NCBI GenBank assembly: GCA_002839335.1
Contig: PGXU01000025.1
Span: forward strand, 1 to 41,624
Length of the DNA stretch: 41,624 nucleotides
From: Spirochaetae bacterium HGW-Spirochaetae-4
GTDB taxonomy: Bacteria > Spirochaetota > Spirochaetia > Sphaerochaetales > Sphaerochaetaceae
Reading direction: 5' to 3'
A model generated the notes under the pieces. That model was not told the DNA's origin. It did no database searches and worked only from the letters and a program-made list of their open reading frames with translations. Below, piece after piece: positions 7,725 to 16,259 of the stretch; the stretch's first letter is position 1, and the number at the start of each line of letters is the position of its first letter. The translations under genes and the position numbers were made by a program.

Positions 7725-8552
7725 TCAACCGAATTTTCCCGAAATATACTCTTCCGTCTTCTTGTGCTGCGGATTGAGGAACAACTGTTCCGTCTCGGCA
7801 TACTCCTGCAGATACCCGGTGCGCTTGTCGTCGACCATGAAGAATGCCGTATGGTCGGACACCCGCGAGGCCTGCCCCATGTTGTGCGTCACAATCACGA
7901 TCGTGTAGTTGTTCTTCAGCTCGAGGATCAGTTCCTCGATACGTCCGGTCGCGATCGGGTCGAGCGCCGAAGCCGGCTCGTCCATGAGGATCACCTCCGG
8001 TTGGACCGCGATGGTCCGGGCGATGCACAAGCGCTGCTGCTGGCCCCCACTGAGTCGCAGGGCATTCTGCTTCAACTTGTCCTTCACCTCTTCCCACAGC
8101 GCCGCCTGTCGCAGGCTCTGTTCGACCAACTCGTCGTAATCGCCCTTGAACCCATTGATCCGGGCACCCCACGCTATGTTCTCGTAAATGCTCTTCGGAA
8201 AGGGGTTTGGCTTCTGGAACACCATGCCGATCCTGCGTCGGATCAGGACGGGGTCGACCTGGTCATCGTACAGATCATGTCCATTGAACAGTATCTTGCC
8301 GTCTATCCAGGAACCACGGATCATATCGTTCATCCGGTTGATGCTCCGCAACACCGTACTTTTTCCACAGCCCGAGGGACCTATGAACGCCGTAACGTGC
8401 TTCTCATAGATTTCGAACGACGCGTCCTTCACCGCTTGGAACGAACCGTAATGGATATTGACGTGCTCCAACTTGAGTACAGTCTTCTTCACCTCGGTTT
8501 CGCTCTGCTCCATGCCAGGTTGCAATACCTGGGCCAATGACAAGCTGTTCAT
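7725..8552 (-). CDS. pstB: Phosphate ABC transporter ATP-binding protein PstB
   Basis: A 275-aa ATPase with Walker A GPSGCGKS (58-65), Q-loop in [20 protein letters not shown], signature LSGGQQQRL, Walker [14 protein letters not shown] and the switch His in [10 protein letters not shown]. The [10 protein letters not shown] stretch is characteristic of PstB. The ATG at 8552 overlaps the pstA stop by 4 nt, so the genes are translationally coupled. The first 25 or so residues are an extra N-terminal stretch. Confidence 0.96.
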   Translation of the reverse strand: MNSLSLAQVLQPGMEQSETEVKKTVLKLEHVNIHYGSFQAVKDASFEIYEKHVTAFIGPSGCGKSTVLRSINRMNDMIRGSWIDGKILFNGHDLYDDQVDPVLIRRRIGMVFQKPNPFPKSIYENIAWGARINGFKGDYDELVEQSLRQAALWEEVKDKLKQNALRLSGGQQQRLCIARTIAVQPEVILMDEPASALDPIATGRIEELILELKNNYTIVIVTHNMGQASRVSDHTAFFMVDDKRTGYLQEYAETEQLFLNPQHKKTEEYISGKFG

Positions 8553-9826
8553 GCTTCAAGCCTCTTCTTCTTTGTGATTTTGTCTCGGGTATAGATGGCG
8601 GCGCTGTTCATCAGCAGCAACAGGATCAACAACGAGACTATTGCTGCCGCAGCGATATTCCGGTACGCACCCTGGGGACGTGCCGACCATTGGTAAATCT
8701 GTATGGGAAGCGTGGTGAATTTGCTGAAGATGCCCGACGGATCGACACTGATGAAGGTCGAGGCTCCGATCACCACCAGCGGAGCGGTTTCACCCAAAGC
8801 CCTCGAAAGTGCCAGGATCGTACCAGTCAGGATCCGATCCACGCTCACCGGCAGCACCTGGTACCATATGGTCTGCCACTTTGTGGCCCCGACCCCGTAG
8901 GCACTCATCCGCAGCGTATCGGGAACCGCCTTCAACGCCTCCTGGGTATTGATGATTATGATCGGGAGCACCAGCAATCCCAGCGTCATTCCTCCGGAAA
9001 GGATAGTCCGCCCATTGGCTGTGTTGTCCACGGTCCCCATGATGAACGAGCCGCTGGTGACCGGTTCCATGAACCGCACGAATACCGCCAATCCCAACAG
9101 GCCGTAGATGATCGACGGTACCGCCGACAGGTTGAAGATATTCAATTGGAGCATCCGGTTGAGCCGATTGTCCACCGCATATTCCTGCAGGTAGATTGCC
9201 GCTCCGACGCCTATGGGAAAGGCGAACACGAACGTGATGAGGATAATCCACAGCGAACCGAGCAAGGCCGTACGGATACCGGCACGCAACGGGTCGGCCG
9301 ATTGGTCGGCCATGATGAAACTGGGCGTCAACCATGAACGGAAGGTCGCATACGAACCTTCATTCTCGGCGATATACGTTTCGATCGCCTTGCGTTCGGT
9401 CAACGAACCCCAGAATCCCCAGGTCTTGAGCACCTTGGGTTTCACCACATACTCCTCGATGAGCGATACCAGATCCTTGTCACTGCGTTCGGCGATCGGC
9501 TTGTCGTACTCTACCCGACGCAAGATGCCCGAGGAGAGCCGTGTCCGTGCTGTATCCTCCAGTTCAGAACGGCTGAAGGCGGATACCGAATCCTTGCCCG
9601 CAACCAATGCGCTGGGTTCGACATCGTTGCGCAGTACGGCATATCCGAACACCGAATCGATGATGGAGAATACCAGCAGGATTAGAAACAACACGGCCAG
9701 GGTGGTGGAGAACACGAACACGATGTGCCATACCAAGCCGTTGCGCCGTCGTTTTTCCATGAGTGAGGAGACATCGGCGGCATGCCCGAAAGCAGTTTGA
9801 CCATTCAAATCGTTCATATCATTCAT
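8549..9826 (-). CDS. pstA: Phosphate ABC transporter permease PstA, long form
   Basis: A 425-aa permease, longer than the usual 280-300 residues. After transmembrane helix 1 (about 33-60) comes a hydrophilic insert of roughly 120 residues (about 65-185), probably outside the membrane, then the normal PstA core with its permease loop ([21 protein letters not shown]). A long insert at this place is known in PstA of several phyla; its role is unknown. The start could be 9826 or, more likely from the position of AGGAG, the second ATG at 9817; the first overlaps pstC by 8 nt. Confidence 0.94.
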   Translation of the reverse strand: MNDMNDLNGQTAFGHAADVSSLMEKRRRNGLVWHIVFVFSTTLAVLFLILLVFSIIDSVFGYAVLRNDVEPSALVAGKDSVSAFSRSELEDTARTRLSSGILRRVEYDKPIAERSDKDLVSLIEEYVVKPKVLKTWGFWGSLTERKAIETYIAENEGSYATFRSWLTPSFIMADQSADPLRAGIRTALLGSLWIILITFVFAFPIGVGAAIYLQEYAVDNRLNRMLQLNIFNLSAVPSIIYGLLGLAVFVRFMEPVTSGSFIMGTVDNTANGRTILSGGMTLGLLVLPIIIINTQEALKAVPDTLRMSAYGVGATKWQTIWYQVLPVSVDRILTGTILALSRALGETAPLVVIGASTFISVDPSGIFSKFTTLPIQIYQWSARPQGAYRNIAAAAIVSLLILLLLMNSAAIYTRDKITKKKRLEA

Positions 9827-10736
9827 ACTCCTGATGGAACATCCGGGAAATTTTCCGCGAGATCATGTTCAAGGTGAACGTGATCAGAAAGAGGATCAGC
9901 CCGAGGGCGAAGATGCTGTTGTAGTCGACGGAGTTGTAGCTCACATCGCCTCCACTGATCCGTACGATGTACCCGGTGATGGTTTCGGCAGCCTCGAACG
10001 GACTGAATGTCAGGTTCGGTCCGGCACCTGCAGCCAAGGCAACGATCATGGTCTCCCCGATCGCCCGCGAAAGCGCGAGCAGGAATGTCGCGGACAATCC
10101 ACTCAACGCTGCGGGAATGACTACCTTGAAGGTAGTCTCCATCTTGGTGCCGCCCAAGGCATACGCGGCCAGCCTCAGCTCCTTGGGAACCGCCCCTATG
10201 GCATCCTCGGCCATGGTCGCGATCATGGGCAACACCAGTATGCCGATCACCAGACCCGCCGAAGCGGTATTGTAGATTTCAACCGTCTCCATGCCGAAGA
10301 TGGATCGGAGCAGCGGGGTCATGAACGTAAGGGCGAAATACCCGTATACGATCGTGGGTATCCCGGCGAGCACCTCGAGGACCGGTTTGAGTATTCCCCG
10401 TGTCTTGTCCGACGCGTACTCGCTGAGATAAATGGCCACGAACAGTCCGACCGGAATCCCCAAGGCCATGGCGATCACACTCGTGGTGAGCGTGGCGTTG
10501 AGCAACGGAAGGAATCCGAAGCGACCGATCATGGGTTGCCATTCCCTGCCGGTAAGGAAGCCCCACAGTTCGACTTCCGGGTCACTGAAGAACAGGTACG
10601 ATTCGCGGATCAGGATGATCGCGATCCCCAGCGTGATCACGATCGACAGGAGGGCGAAGGCGAACAACGTCGACTCGATCAATCGCTCGTGGATCCGCAT
10701 CTTCTTTCCAAACGGGTGTACAGTTGGATCTATCAT
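9819..10736 (-). CDS. pstC: Phosphate ABC transporter permease PstC
   Basis: A 305-aa permease with six predicted membrane helices, the PstC segment FGFLPLLNATLTTSVIAM, and the cytoplasmic loop RLAAYALGGTKMETTFKVVIP that contacts PstB. I chose the start at 10736, which has AAGGA 5 nt upstream; the frame is open for 27 nt further. A start at 10700 (MRIHERL) is possible. It is separated from pstS by about 100 bp holding a strong stem-loop. Confidence 0.94.
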   Translation of the reverse strand: MIDPTVHPFGKKMRIHERLIESTLFAFALLSIVITLGIAIILIRESYLFFSDPEVELWGFLTGREWQPMIGRFGFLPLLNATLTTSVIAMALGIPVGLFVAIYLSEYASDKTRGILKPVLEVLAGIPTIVYGYFALTFMTPLLRSIFGMETVEIYNTASAGLVIGILVLPMIATMAEDAIGAVPKELRLAAYALGGTKMETTFKVVIPAALSGLSATFLLALSRAIGETMIVALAAGAGPNLTFSPFEAAETITGYIVRISGGDVSYNSVDYNSIFALGLILFLITFTLNMISRKISRMFHQEYE

Positions 10737-10749
10737 ACGCTTCCTTTGG

Positions 10750-10764
10750 CATGGTGCCACCATG
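10750..10764. repeat. 7-bp inverted repeat CATGGTG-C-CACCATG
   Basis: Perfect short palindrome just before the pstC ribosome site, next to the larger stem-loop at 10769-10799. It may form a second hairpin in the pst mRNA. Confidence 0.4.
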
Positions 10765-10768
10765 TACC

Positions 10769-10799
10769 GAATACCGCAGGGAAATTCCCTGCGGTATTC
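10769..10799 (-). other. Intercistronic stem-loop between pstS and pstC
   Basis: Arms GAATACCGCAGGGAA and TTCCCTGCGGTATTC are perfectly complementary over 15 bp around one central base; in practice a 13-bp stem with a 5-nt loop. No T-run follows on the minus strand, so it is probably not a full terminator. Such hairpins after a binding-protein gene usually protect its mRNA or allow partial termination, giving much more PstS than permease. Confidence 0.75.
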
Positions 10800-10839
10800 T
10801 CGATACAGTGCGTGTCCCCCACACCGGATCTTTTGGTTC

Positions 10840-11841
10840 TCAATACATTCCCTTCATCGCCTCGAGCCAGGCCGCGCGACCCTTCTGGATGACATCCTCG
10901 TTGGCCGGGAAATATCCCACGTCCACAACCTCTTCGTTCACATAACTGAGGTAGAAGTCGATGAAAGCCGCCACCTGGGGTTTCTCACGCATGATCTGGG
11001 CATCGGAGTAGATGAACAGCGGTCTTGCCAGCGGGTAAGTCCCGTTGTCAACATTCGCAGCCGTCGCTTCGATACCTTCGATAGCCGCAATGTTCAATGC
11101 AGCCTCGTTCTCGGCATAGTAGGCATACCCGAAGAACCCGATTGCGTAGGGGCTACCCTTGATCCCCTGTACGAGGATATTGTCGTCTTCGCTGAGTTGG
11201 AGGTTCGAAGCAGCCAACAAGGGCTCCGCATTGCTCTCGAACACCTCTTCGGCAAAGTAGTCGAATGTACCGCTGTCGGTTCCGGGAATGAAGCGCTGGA
11301 TCGGCTGTGCCGGCCATGCGGGATTTACATCGGACCACATCTGGGCGGTGCTGAAGATTTTCGCAAGCTCCTCCTTGGTTACACTTTTAAGGAAGGTATT
11401 CGCTTTGCTCACCGTCACGGCCAGGGCATCGGTTCCGACCCGGAACTCAATTGGCGTACGCCCGATCTTCTTGGCGTTCTCGATTTCCTTCGCCTTGATG
11501 CCACGGCTGGCGTTGGCGATATCGGTCTCACCTGCTACGGTGAAGCGCTCGAACCCGGCACCGCTACCGATACTGTCGATCGTTATGTTGCCGCTGTACC
11601 CTTCTTCCTTGAAGCGCTCTGCCATTCTCTCCGAGAGGGGAAAAACGGTTGAACTTCCGGCGGTTATGATATTGCCGGTGACCTTCAACGGGTTGACTCC
11701 GGGCAGTCCATGGACACTTGGTCCCTCAATCCAGGCGAGGGAGCTTCCGGCTGCTGCCGGTTGGGCTTTTTCCTGGGCACCACCTGCCACCAACGGGGCA
11801 AGGGCTGCCAATGCAAGAATCAGAACAATAAGTTTTCTCAT
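10840..11841 (-). CDS. pstS: Phosphate-binding periplasmic protein PstS
   Basis: A 333-aa substrate-binding protein with an N-terminal signal peptide (MRKLIVLILALAALAPLVAG) that lacks a lipobox Cys and so is probably cleaved by signal peptidase I, leaving a soluble protein. Phosphate-contact motifs are present: NIITAGSSTVFPLSE, SIGSGAGFERF and PGTDSGTFDYF. The start at 11841 has GGAGG 5 nt upstream. It is the first gene of pstSCAB-phoU and lies just after the Pho-box-like array. Confidence 0.95.
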   Translation of the reverse strand: MRKLIVLILALAALAPLVAGGAQEKAQPAAAGSSLAWIEGPSVHGLPGVNPLKVTGNIITAGSSTVFPLSERMAERFKEEGYSGNITIDSIGSGAGFERFTVAGETDIANASRGIKAKEIENAKKIGRTPIEFRVGTDALAVTVSKANTFLKSVTKEELAKIFSTAQMWSDVNPAWPAQPIQRFIPGTDSGTFDYFAEEVFESNAEPLLAASNLQLSEDDNILVQGIKGSPYAIGFFGYAYYAENEAALNIAAIEGIEATAANVDNGTYPLARPLFIYSDAQIMREKPQVAAFIDFYLSYVNEEVVDVGYFPANEDVIQKGRAAWLEAMKGMY

Positions 11842-11872
11842 CTTTTCCTCCATAGGAATTCTGTTTAACCAG

Positions 11873-11912
11873 AAGGTAGTGGTAAAGTGTGAGAAAAGTG
11901 TTACGAAGACGT
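11873..11912 (-). promoter_or_regulatory. Pho-box-like array of four 7-nt repeats at 11-nt spacing
   Basis: Minus-strand repeats ACGTCTT, ACACTTT, ACACTTT, CTACCTT begin exactly 11 nt apart; the two middle units are identical (plus-strand AAAGTGT at 11884-11890 and 11895-11901). PhoB-family regulators bind 7-nt direct repeats with 4-nt spacers. It lies about 30-70 nt before the pstS start, replacing a recognisable -35 box; a loose -10 (TTAAAC) follows. Confidence 0.65.
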
Positions 11913-12019
11913 GAGAAGAACATGAATTGTCGGAATCCTCGAACGAGGTCTCCGTCCAGTCGGTTCATCCTTTCTTCCAATATAGTACTTCGTATCTAAA
12001 TGGATTGGTAGGGATATCT

Positions 12020-12047
12020 TTGAATAGTTTCCCTAATATGGTAGTAT
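12020..12047 (+). promoter_or_regulatory. Putative promoter of the LarA-like gene
   Basis: TTGAAT (12020-12025), 16-nt spacer, TAGTAT (12042-12047), about 35 bp before the start. An inverted repeat TAGGGA-N15-TCCCTA (12009-12035) spans the -35 box and may be an operator. Confidence 0.4.
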
Positions 12048-12081
12048 GTGCCCCGTCGTCCGCGACAGACAGGAGGATACC

Positions 12082-13356
12082 ATGGTACACACCCGGTTGC
12101 AGGAAGAAGGTGGCATTTCACTTGAAGCGATGAAGAAACACTTCTTCAAGGGACTGAAAGCCCTTGGCAAACGTGAACGGGTCCTGCTGATCCCGCCGGA
12201 TATCACCCGGTTGCACGGTATGGGCGGAACCTTGGCCGTTTGGGCCGTCGAATACTACAAGGATGCCGTGAAAGCGATCCTGCCCGCACTGGGAACCCAC
12301 GTTCCCATGACCGATGCGGAAATCGACATCATGTATCCGGGACTCGACCACGAGCTGTTTGTCGGCCACGACTGGCGCAACGATATCGTAACGTTGGGCA
12401 CGGTTCCCGCGGCATTTGTCGAAAAGGTCTCCGAAGGACGCCTCTCCTATTCGTGGAAAGCCCAGGTGAACAAACTCCTGGTCTCCGGTGGCTTCGACCT
12501 GATCCTCTCGCTCGGACAAGTGGTTCCGCATGAAGTGATCGGCATGGCCAACCATACCAAGAACATCTTCGTGGGTACCGGCGGTTCGGAAGGCATCAAC
12601 AAGAGCCATTACCTCGGTGCGGTCTATGGCATGGAACGGATCATGGGACGCGCTAACTCGCCGGTCCGGGCGATCATGGATTACGCATTCACCCATTTCG
12701 GCTCCGACATGCCGCTCGTGTTCGCCCTGACGGTTGTCGGTCGCAACACCGAGGGAAAAATGACCCCCATGGGATTGTTCATGGGCGATGACCGCGAGTG
12801 TTTCGACCAAGCGTGCACCCTGTCGCTGAAGGTCAACTTCACCATGGTGGACAGACCGTTGAAGAAGGTGGTGGTGTACCTCGACCCCGGTGAATTCAGG
12901 ACCACCTGGTTGGGCAACAAGAGCATCTACCGGACCCGCATGGCAATCGCCGACGGAGGCGAGCTCATCGTGCTGGCCCCTGGTGTGCATACCTTTGGCG
13001 AAGATAAGGAAATCGACCGCCTCATCCGCAAGTACGGGTACAAGGGTACCGATTTCGTCCTCAAGTCTGTCGCCCAGAACGACGAGTTGAAGGAAAACCT
13101 CTCCGCGGCCGCCCATTTGATCCACGGATCGTCCGAAGGGCGGTTCTCGATCCGCTATTGCCCCGGATCCCTGACGACCGAAGAGGTGGAATCGGTGGGA
13201 TACCTGTACGGGGACCTCAAGGTGATGCAGGAACGCTACGTTTCCACACAGACCACCGAAGGCTGGAATACGACGGCCGACGGCGAAGAATACTATTACA
13301 TATCGAACCCCGCGGTCGGGTTGTGGGCACACGCCGACCGTTTCAAAGATGCATGA
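12082..13356 (+). CDS. LarA-superfamily nickel-dependent 2-hydroxyacid racemase/epimerase (probable sugar-acid 2-epimerase)
   Basis: A 424-aa protein of the lactate racemase LarA (DUF2088) superfamily. The key residues of L. plantarum LarA have counterparts: His73 in GTHVPMT (for His108), His150 in VVPHEV (His174), Lys160 in NHTKNI (Lys184, which holds the nickel-pincer cofactor) and His176 in KSHY (His200); the 150/160/176 spacing equals 174/184/200 exactly. The superfamily includes racemases of lactate, malate and other 2-hydroxyacids, and a D-gluconate 2-epimerase. With 6-phosphogluconate dehydrogenase next door, a gluconate/mannonate-type sugar acid is the likeliest substrate (inference). 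No cofactor genes (larB, larC, larE) lie in the window. The start has AGGAGG 5 nt upstream. Confidence 0.85.
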   Translation: MVHTRLQEEGGISLEAMKKHFFKGLKALGKRERVLLIPPDITRLHGMGGTLAVWAVEYYKDAVKAILPALGTHVPMTDAEIDIMYPGLDHELFVGHDWRNDIVTLGTVPAAFVEKVSEGRLSYSWKAQVNKLLVSGGFDLILSLGQVVPHEVIGMANHTKNIFVGTGGSEGINKSHYLGAVYGMERIMGRANSPVRAIMDYAFTHFGSDMPLVFALTVVGRNTEGKMTPMGLFMGDDRECFDQACTLSLKVNFTMVDRPLKKVVVYLDPGEFRTTWLGNKSIYRTRMAIADGGELIVLAPGVHTFGEDKEIDRLIRKYGYKGTDFVLKSVAQNDELKENLSAAAHLIHGSSEGRFSIRYCPGSLTTEEVESVGYLYGDLKVMQERYVSTQTTEGWNTTADGEEYYYISNPAVGLWAHADRFKDA

Positions 13357-13401
13357 AATTCAAAAGAAGCATATACTAAGGCAACCATAAGGAGACCCAA
13401 C

Positions 13402-14859
13402 ATGGGAAAGCAGGCTGACATCGGTTTGATCGGACTGGCGGTAATGGGCCAGAACCTGGTCTTGAACATGAACGACCACGGATACACCGTTGCGGTGTAC
13501 AATCGTACCGTTTCGAAAGTGGACGAGTTCCTCAATGACGCGGCCAAGGGTCGTGATACGATCATCGGCACCCGCTCGATCGAGGAATTGGTCGCATCGT
13601 TGGCAAAACCGCGCAAGGTTATGCTCATGGTCAAGGCCGGCGAAGTCGTCGACTCGTTCATAGACCTCCTGGTTCCCCATCTAGAGACCGGCGATGTCAT
13701 TATCGATGGCGGGAATTCCCATTTCCCCGACACCAACCGACGCACCGCGCAATTGCGTGAAAAGGGTCTCCTCTATATCGGCACCGGTGTCAGTGGTGGA
13801 GAGGAAGGCGCGCGACGCGGCCCATCGATCATGCCGGGCGGAAACAAGGAAGCCTGGCCGTTGGTCAAGAACATCCTCCAGGACATCTCGGCGAAAGTCG
13901 ACGACGGCAGTCCCTGCTGCGACTGGGTCGGTGAAGATGGTGCGGGCCACTATGTGAAGATGGTGCACAACGGGATCGAGTACGGCGACATGCAGATGAT
14001 CTGCGAAGCCTACGACCTGCTGCATACCGGCCTGGGACTGAACCACGAGGAACTCCACGACATATTCTCCGATTGGAACAAGGGCGACCTCGACTCCTAT
14101 CTGATCGAAATCACCCGCGACATCATGCAGGTACGCGACGAGGACGGCAAGCCGTTGGTGGACAAGATCCTCGACAAGGCCGGACAGAAGGGAACAGGCA
14201 AATGGACGGGAATCAGTTCACTGGATCTCGGTGTGCCGGTGACATTGATTGTCGAAGCCGTGTATGCCCGTTGCCTCTCGGCTCTGAAGACCGAACGGGT
14301 CAAGGCCTCCAAGATCATCGGTGGACCCGACCGTGCGATCGAGGGCGACCGGAAGGCTATTGTGGAGGACGCCCGCAAGGCGCTCTTCGCCTCCAAGATC
14401 GTCAGCTACGCCCAGGGGTACATGCTCATGCGCGAGGCGGCCAAGGAGAACGGCTGGGACCTGAACTATGGTGGCATCGCACTCATGTGGCGTGGTGGAT
14501 GCATTATCCGCAGCGCGTTCCTCGGCAAGATCAAGGAAGCGTTCGACAGTGATCCCCAATTGAGCAACCTGCTGGTCGCTCCCTACTTCGTGCAGGTCAT
14601 GGCCGATTGCCAGGGAGCCTGGAGACGGACGGTTGCCCGTGCGGTGACCGCGGGAATTCCCGTGCCCGCCATGAGCTCGGCACTCTCGTTCTTCGACGGA
14701 TACCGCAGCGAGAAATTGCCTGCGAACCTGCTGCAAGCCCAACGCGACTACTTCGGAGCACACACCTACGAGCGCACCGACAAGCCGGCCGGCGAGTTCT
14801 TCCACACCAACTGGACAGGAACCGGCGGCAACGTCTCGTCCTCGACCTACCAGGTGTGA
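13402..14859 (+). CDS. gnd: 6-phosphogluconate dehydrogenase, decarboxylating
   Basis: A 485-aa cytoplasmic dehydrogenase of the long (E. coli-like) class, converting 6-phosphogluconate to ribulose 5-phosphate and CO2 with reduction of NAD(P). Seen: Rossmann motif GLIGLAVMGQNL (8-19), substrate loop GVSGGEEGARRGPSIMPGG, catalytic KMVHNGIEYGDMQ, and the C-terminal sequence FHTNWTGTGG. The start has AAGGAG upstream. It follows the LarA-like gene by 45 bp and ends before a strong terminator, so the two form a unit linking an aldonic acid to the pentose phosphate pathway. Confidence 0.96.
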   Translation: MGKQADIGLIGLAVMGQNLVLNMNDHGYTVAVYNRTVSKVDEFLNDAAKGRDTIIGTRSIEELVASLAKPRKVMLMVKAGEVVDSFIDLLVPHLETGDVIIDGGNSHFPDTNRRTAQLREKGLLYIGTGVSGGEEGARRGPSIMPGGNKEAWPLVKNILQDISAKVDDGSPCCDWVGEDGAGHYVKMVHNGIEYGDMQMICEAYDLLHTGLGLNHEELHDIFSDWNKGDLDSYLIEITRDIMQVRDEDGKPLVDKILDKAGQKGTGKWTGISSLDLGVPVTLIVEAVYARCLSALKTERVKASKIIGGPDRAIEGDRKAIVEDARKALFASKIVSYAQGYMLMREAAKENGWDLNYGGIALMWRGGCIIRSAFLGKIKEAFDSDPQLSNLLVAPYFVQVMADCQGAWRRTVARAVTAGIPVPAMSSALSFFDGYRSEKLPANLLQAQRDYFGAHTYERTDKPAGEFFHTNWTGTGGNVSSSTYQV

Positions 14860-14880
14860 TTCCAAATCACGTATTCCCTT

Positions 14881-14907
14881 GAAAGGAGGCGCCCGGCGCC
14901 TCCTTTC
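14881..14907 (+). terminator. Terminator after gnd
   Basis: Perfect 13-bp arms GAAAGGAGGCGCC (14881-14893) and GGCGCCTCCTTTC (14895-14907), 22 bp after the stop codon. The T-run is short (within the arm), so termination strength is uncertain, but the stem is very stable. Confidence 0.65.
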
Positions 14908-15024
14908 GTGTTCCCACACCCGTATGGCACATCGCGCCGGTGATCGCGACCAGTGGTCCGTACCTGTCCGGTCCGCTCCAGGCGAAGGTACACGTTTTTG
15001 CTGGCACACATCACGGGAAATCTA

Positions 15025-15053
15025 TTGACATGGAGGGTAAAATACCCTATTAG
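15025..15053 (+). promoter_or_regulatory. potABCD promoter with internal operator
   Basis: TTGACA (15025-15030), 17-nt spacer, TATTAG (15048-15053). The spacer holds an inverted repeat AGGGTA-AAA-TACCCT (15034-15048) that a repressor could use to block RNA polymerase. Confidence 0.6.
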
Positions 15054-15122
15054 TATCGCGTGCTTGCAGTAGTCCCCCGTCTCCTTTGTACAGGATGTCG
15101 GGCAACACGGCTACAAGGAGGA

Positions 15123-16259
15123 ATGGGAAAAAGATTGAAAGGTTTTGACGTTACGGTTAAGGACGTATCGCGGGCGTATGGAAATTTCAAGGCCCTCGAT
15201 GACGTAAGTATTGAAATCAGGAAAGGAGAGTTCTTCTCCCTTCTCGGTCCTTCCGGTTGCGGAAAAACCACACTCCTGCGGATCATTGCCGGCTTTGATT
15301 CGCCAGACAATGGAGTGGTCTTGTTGGATGGCAAGGACATCCTCCCGCTACCCCCCGACAAACGGCAGGTGAACACCGTCTTCCAAAGCTACGCGTTGTT
15401 TCCCCATCTGAGCGTCTACGAGAACGTCGCGTTCCCCTTGCGCCTACGTAAGGTACCGGCAGGCAAGCTCGACGCCAAGGTACGGGACTACCTGCACCTG
15501 GTGCAACTCGACAACCACATGGACAAGAAACCGAGCATGCTCAGCGGCGGACAGAAGCAACGTGTCGCCATAGCCCGGGCGTTGATCAACGAACCGAGTG
15601 TGCTGTTGCTCGACGAACCGCTTTCGGCGCTCGATGCGAAGCTGCGGCAGAACCTGCTCGTCGAACTCGACCATCTGCACGACCAGATCGGCATCACTTT
15701 CATCTACGTGACCCACGACCAGAGCGAAGCGCTGTCGGTAAGCGACCGTATCGCTGTCATGAACCAGGGCAAGGTCCTGCAGATCGGCACACCCTATGAG
15801 ATCTATGAGAGCCCGGCCACCGATTTCGTCGCACGGTTCATCGGCGAGACGAACCTCTTTCCGGCGGTCGTGAAGCAATGCGACCCCTACGAGGACTACT
15901 ACATGACCACCTTGGATATCCCCGCGTTGGGAACCGAGATCAAGGTCACCGACTACGACAACCTCGCGGTCGGCCAACACGTCTCGTTCACCGTCCGTCC
16001 CGAGAAGCTGAAGATCACCGGACACCAACCGACACGCGTCGGCAAGGACATAAACCTGTTCCGCGGCATTGTCGAGGAACCGATCTACAGCGGATTCCAG
16101 TCGAAGTACTACGTGAGCCTGGAGAACGGAACAGTCATCAAGGTTATCCAACAGCACGCCAACTACATGGACGAAGGTCCCGACATCGATTGGAAGGACC
16201 AGGTCTTCGTATCGTGGAGCGCCGAGGACGGCTATATTGTCGAGGTGGTCGATTCATGA
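15123..16259 (+). CDS. potA: Spermidine/putrescine ABC transporter ATP-binding protein PotA
   Basis: A 378-aa ATPase with Walker A GPSGCGKTT, Q-loop VFQSYALFPHLSV, signature LSGGQKQRVAIARAL, Walker B LLLDEPLSALD and switch-region THDQSEAL. A C-terminal TOBE-type regulatory domain follows (about 255-378). In the start region, GGAGG lies only 1 nt before the ATG at 15123, so initiation at the TTG at 15135 is also possible; the frame is open back to 15060. Its stop overlaps the potB start by 4 nt. It energises uptake of polyamines through PotB and PotC. Confidence 0.92.
   Translation: MGKRLKGFDVTVKDVSRAYGNFKALDDVSIEIRKGEFFSLLGPSGCGKTTLLRIIAGFDSPDNGVVLLDGKDILPLPPDKRQVNTVFQSYALFPHLSVYENVAFPLRLRKVPAGKLDAKVRDYLHLVQLDNHMDKKPSMLSGGQKQRVAIARALINEPSVLLLDEPLSALDAKLRQNLLVELDHLHDQIGITFIYVTHDQSEALSVSDRIAVMNQGKVLQIGTPYEIYESPATDFVARFIGETNLFPAVVKQCDPYEDYYMTTLDIPALGTEIKVTDYDNLAVGQHVSFTVRPEKLKITGHQPTRVGKDINLFRGIVEEPIYSGFQSKYYVSLENGTVIKVIQQHANYMDEGPDIDWKDQVFVSWSAEDGYIVEVVDS

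Noticed and set aside
10769-10799. Rho-independent terminator between pstS and pstC
   Set aside because: Strong stem but no T-run on the minus strand, and pstC has no promoter I can see; better explained as an intercistronic hairpin.
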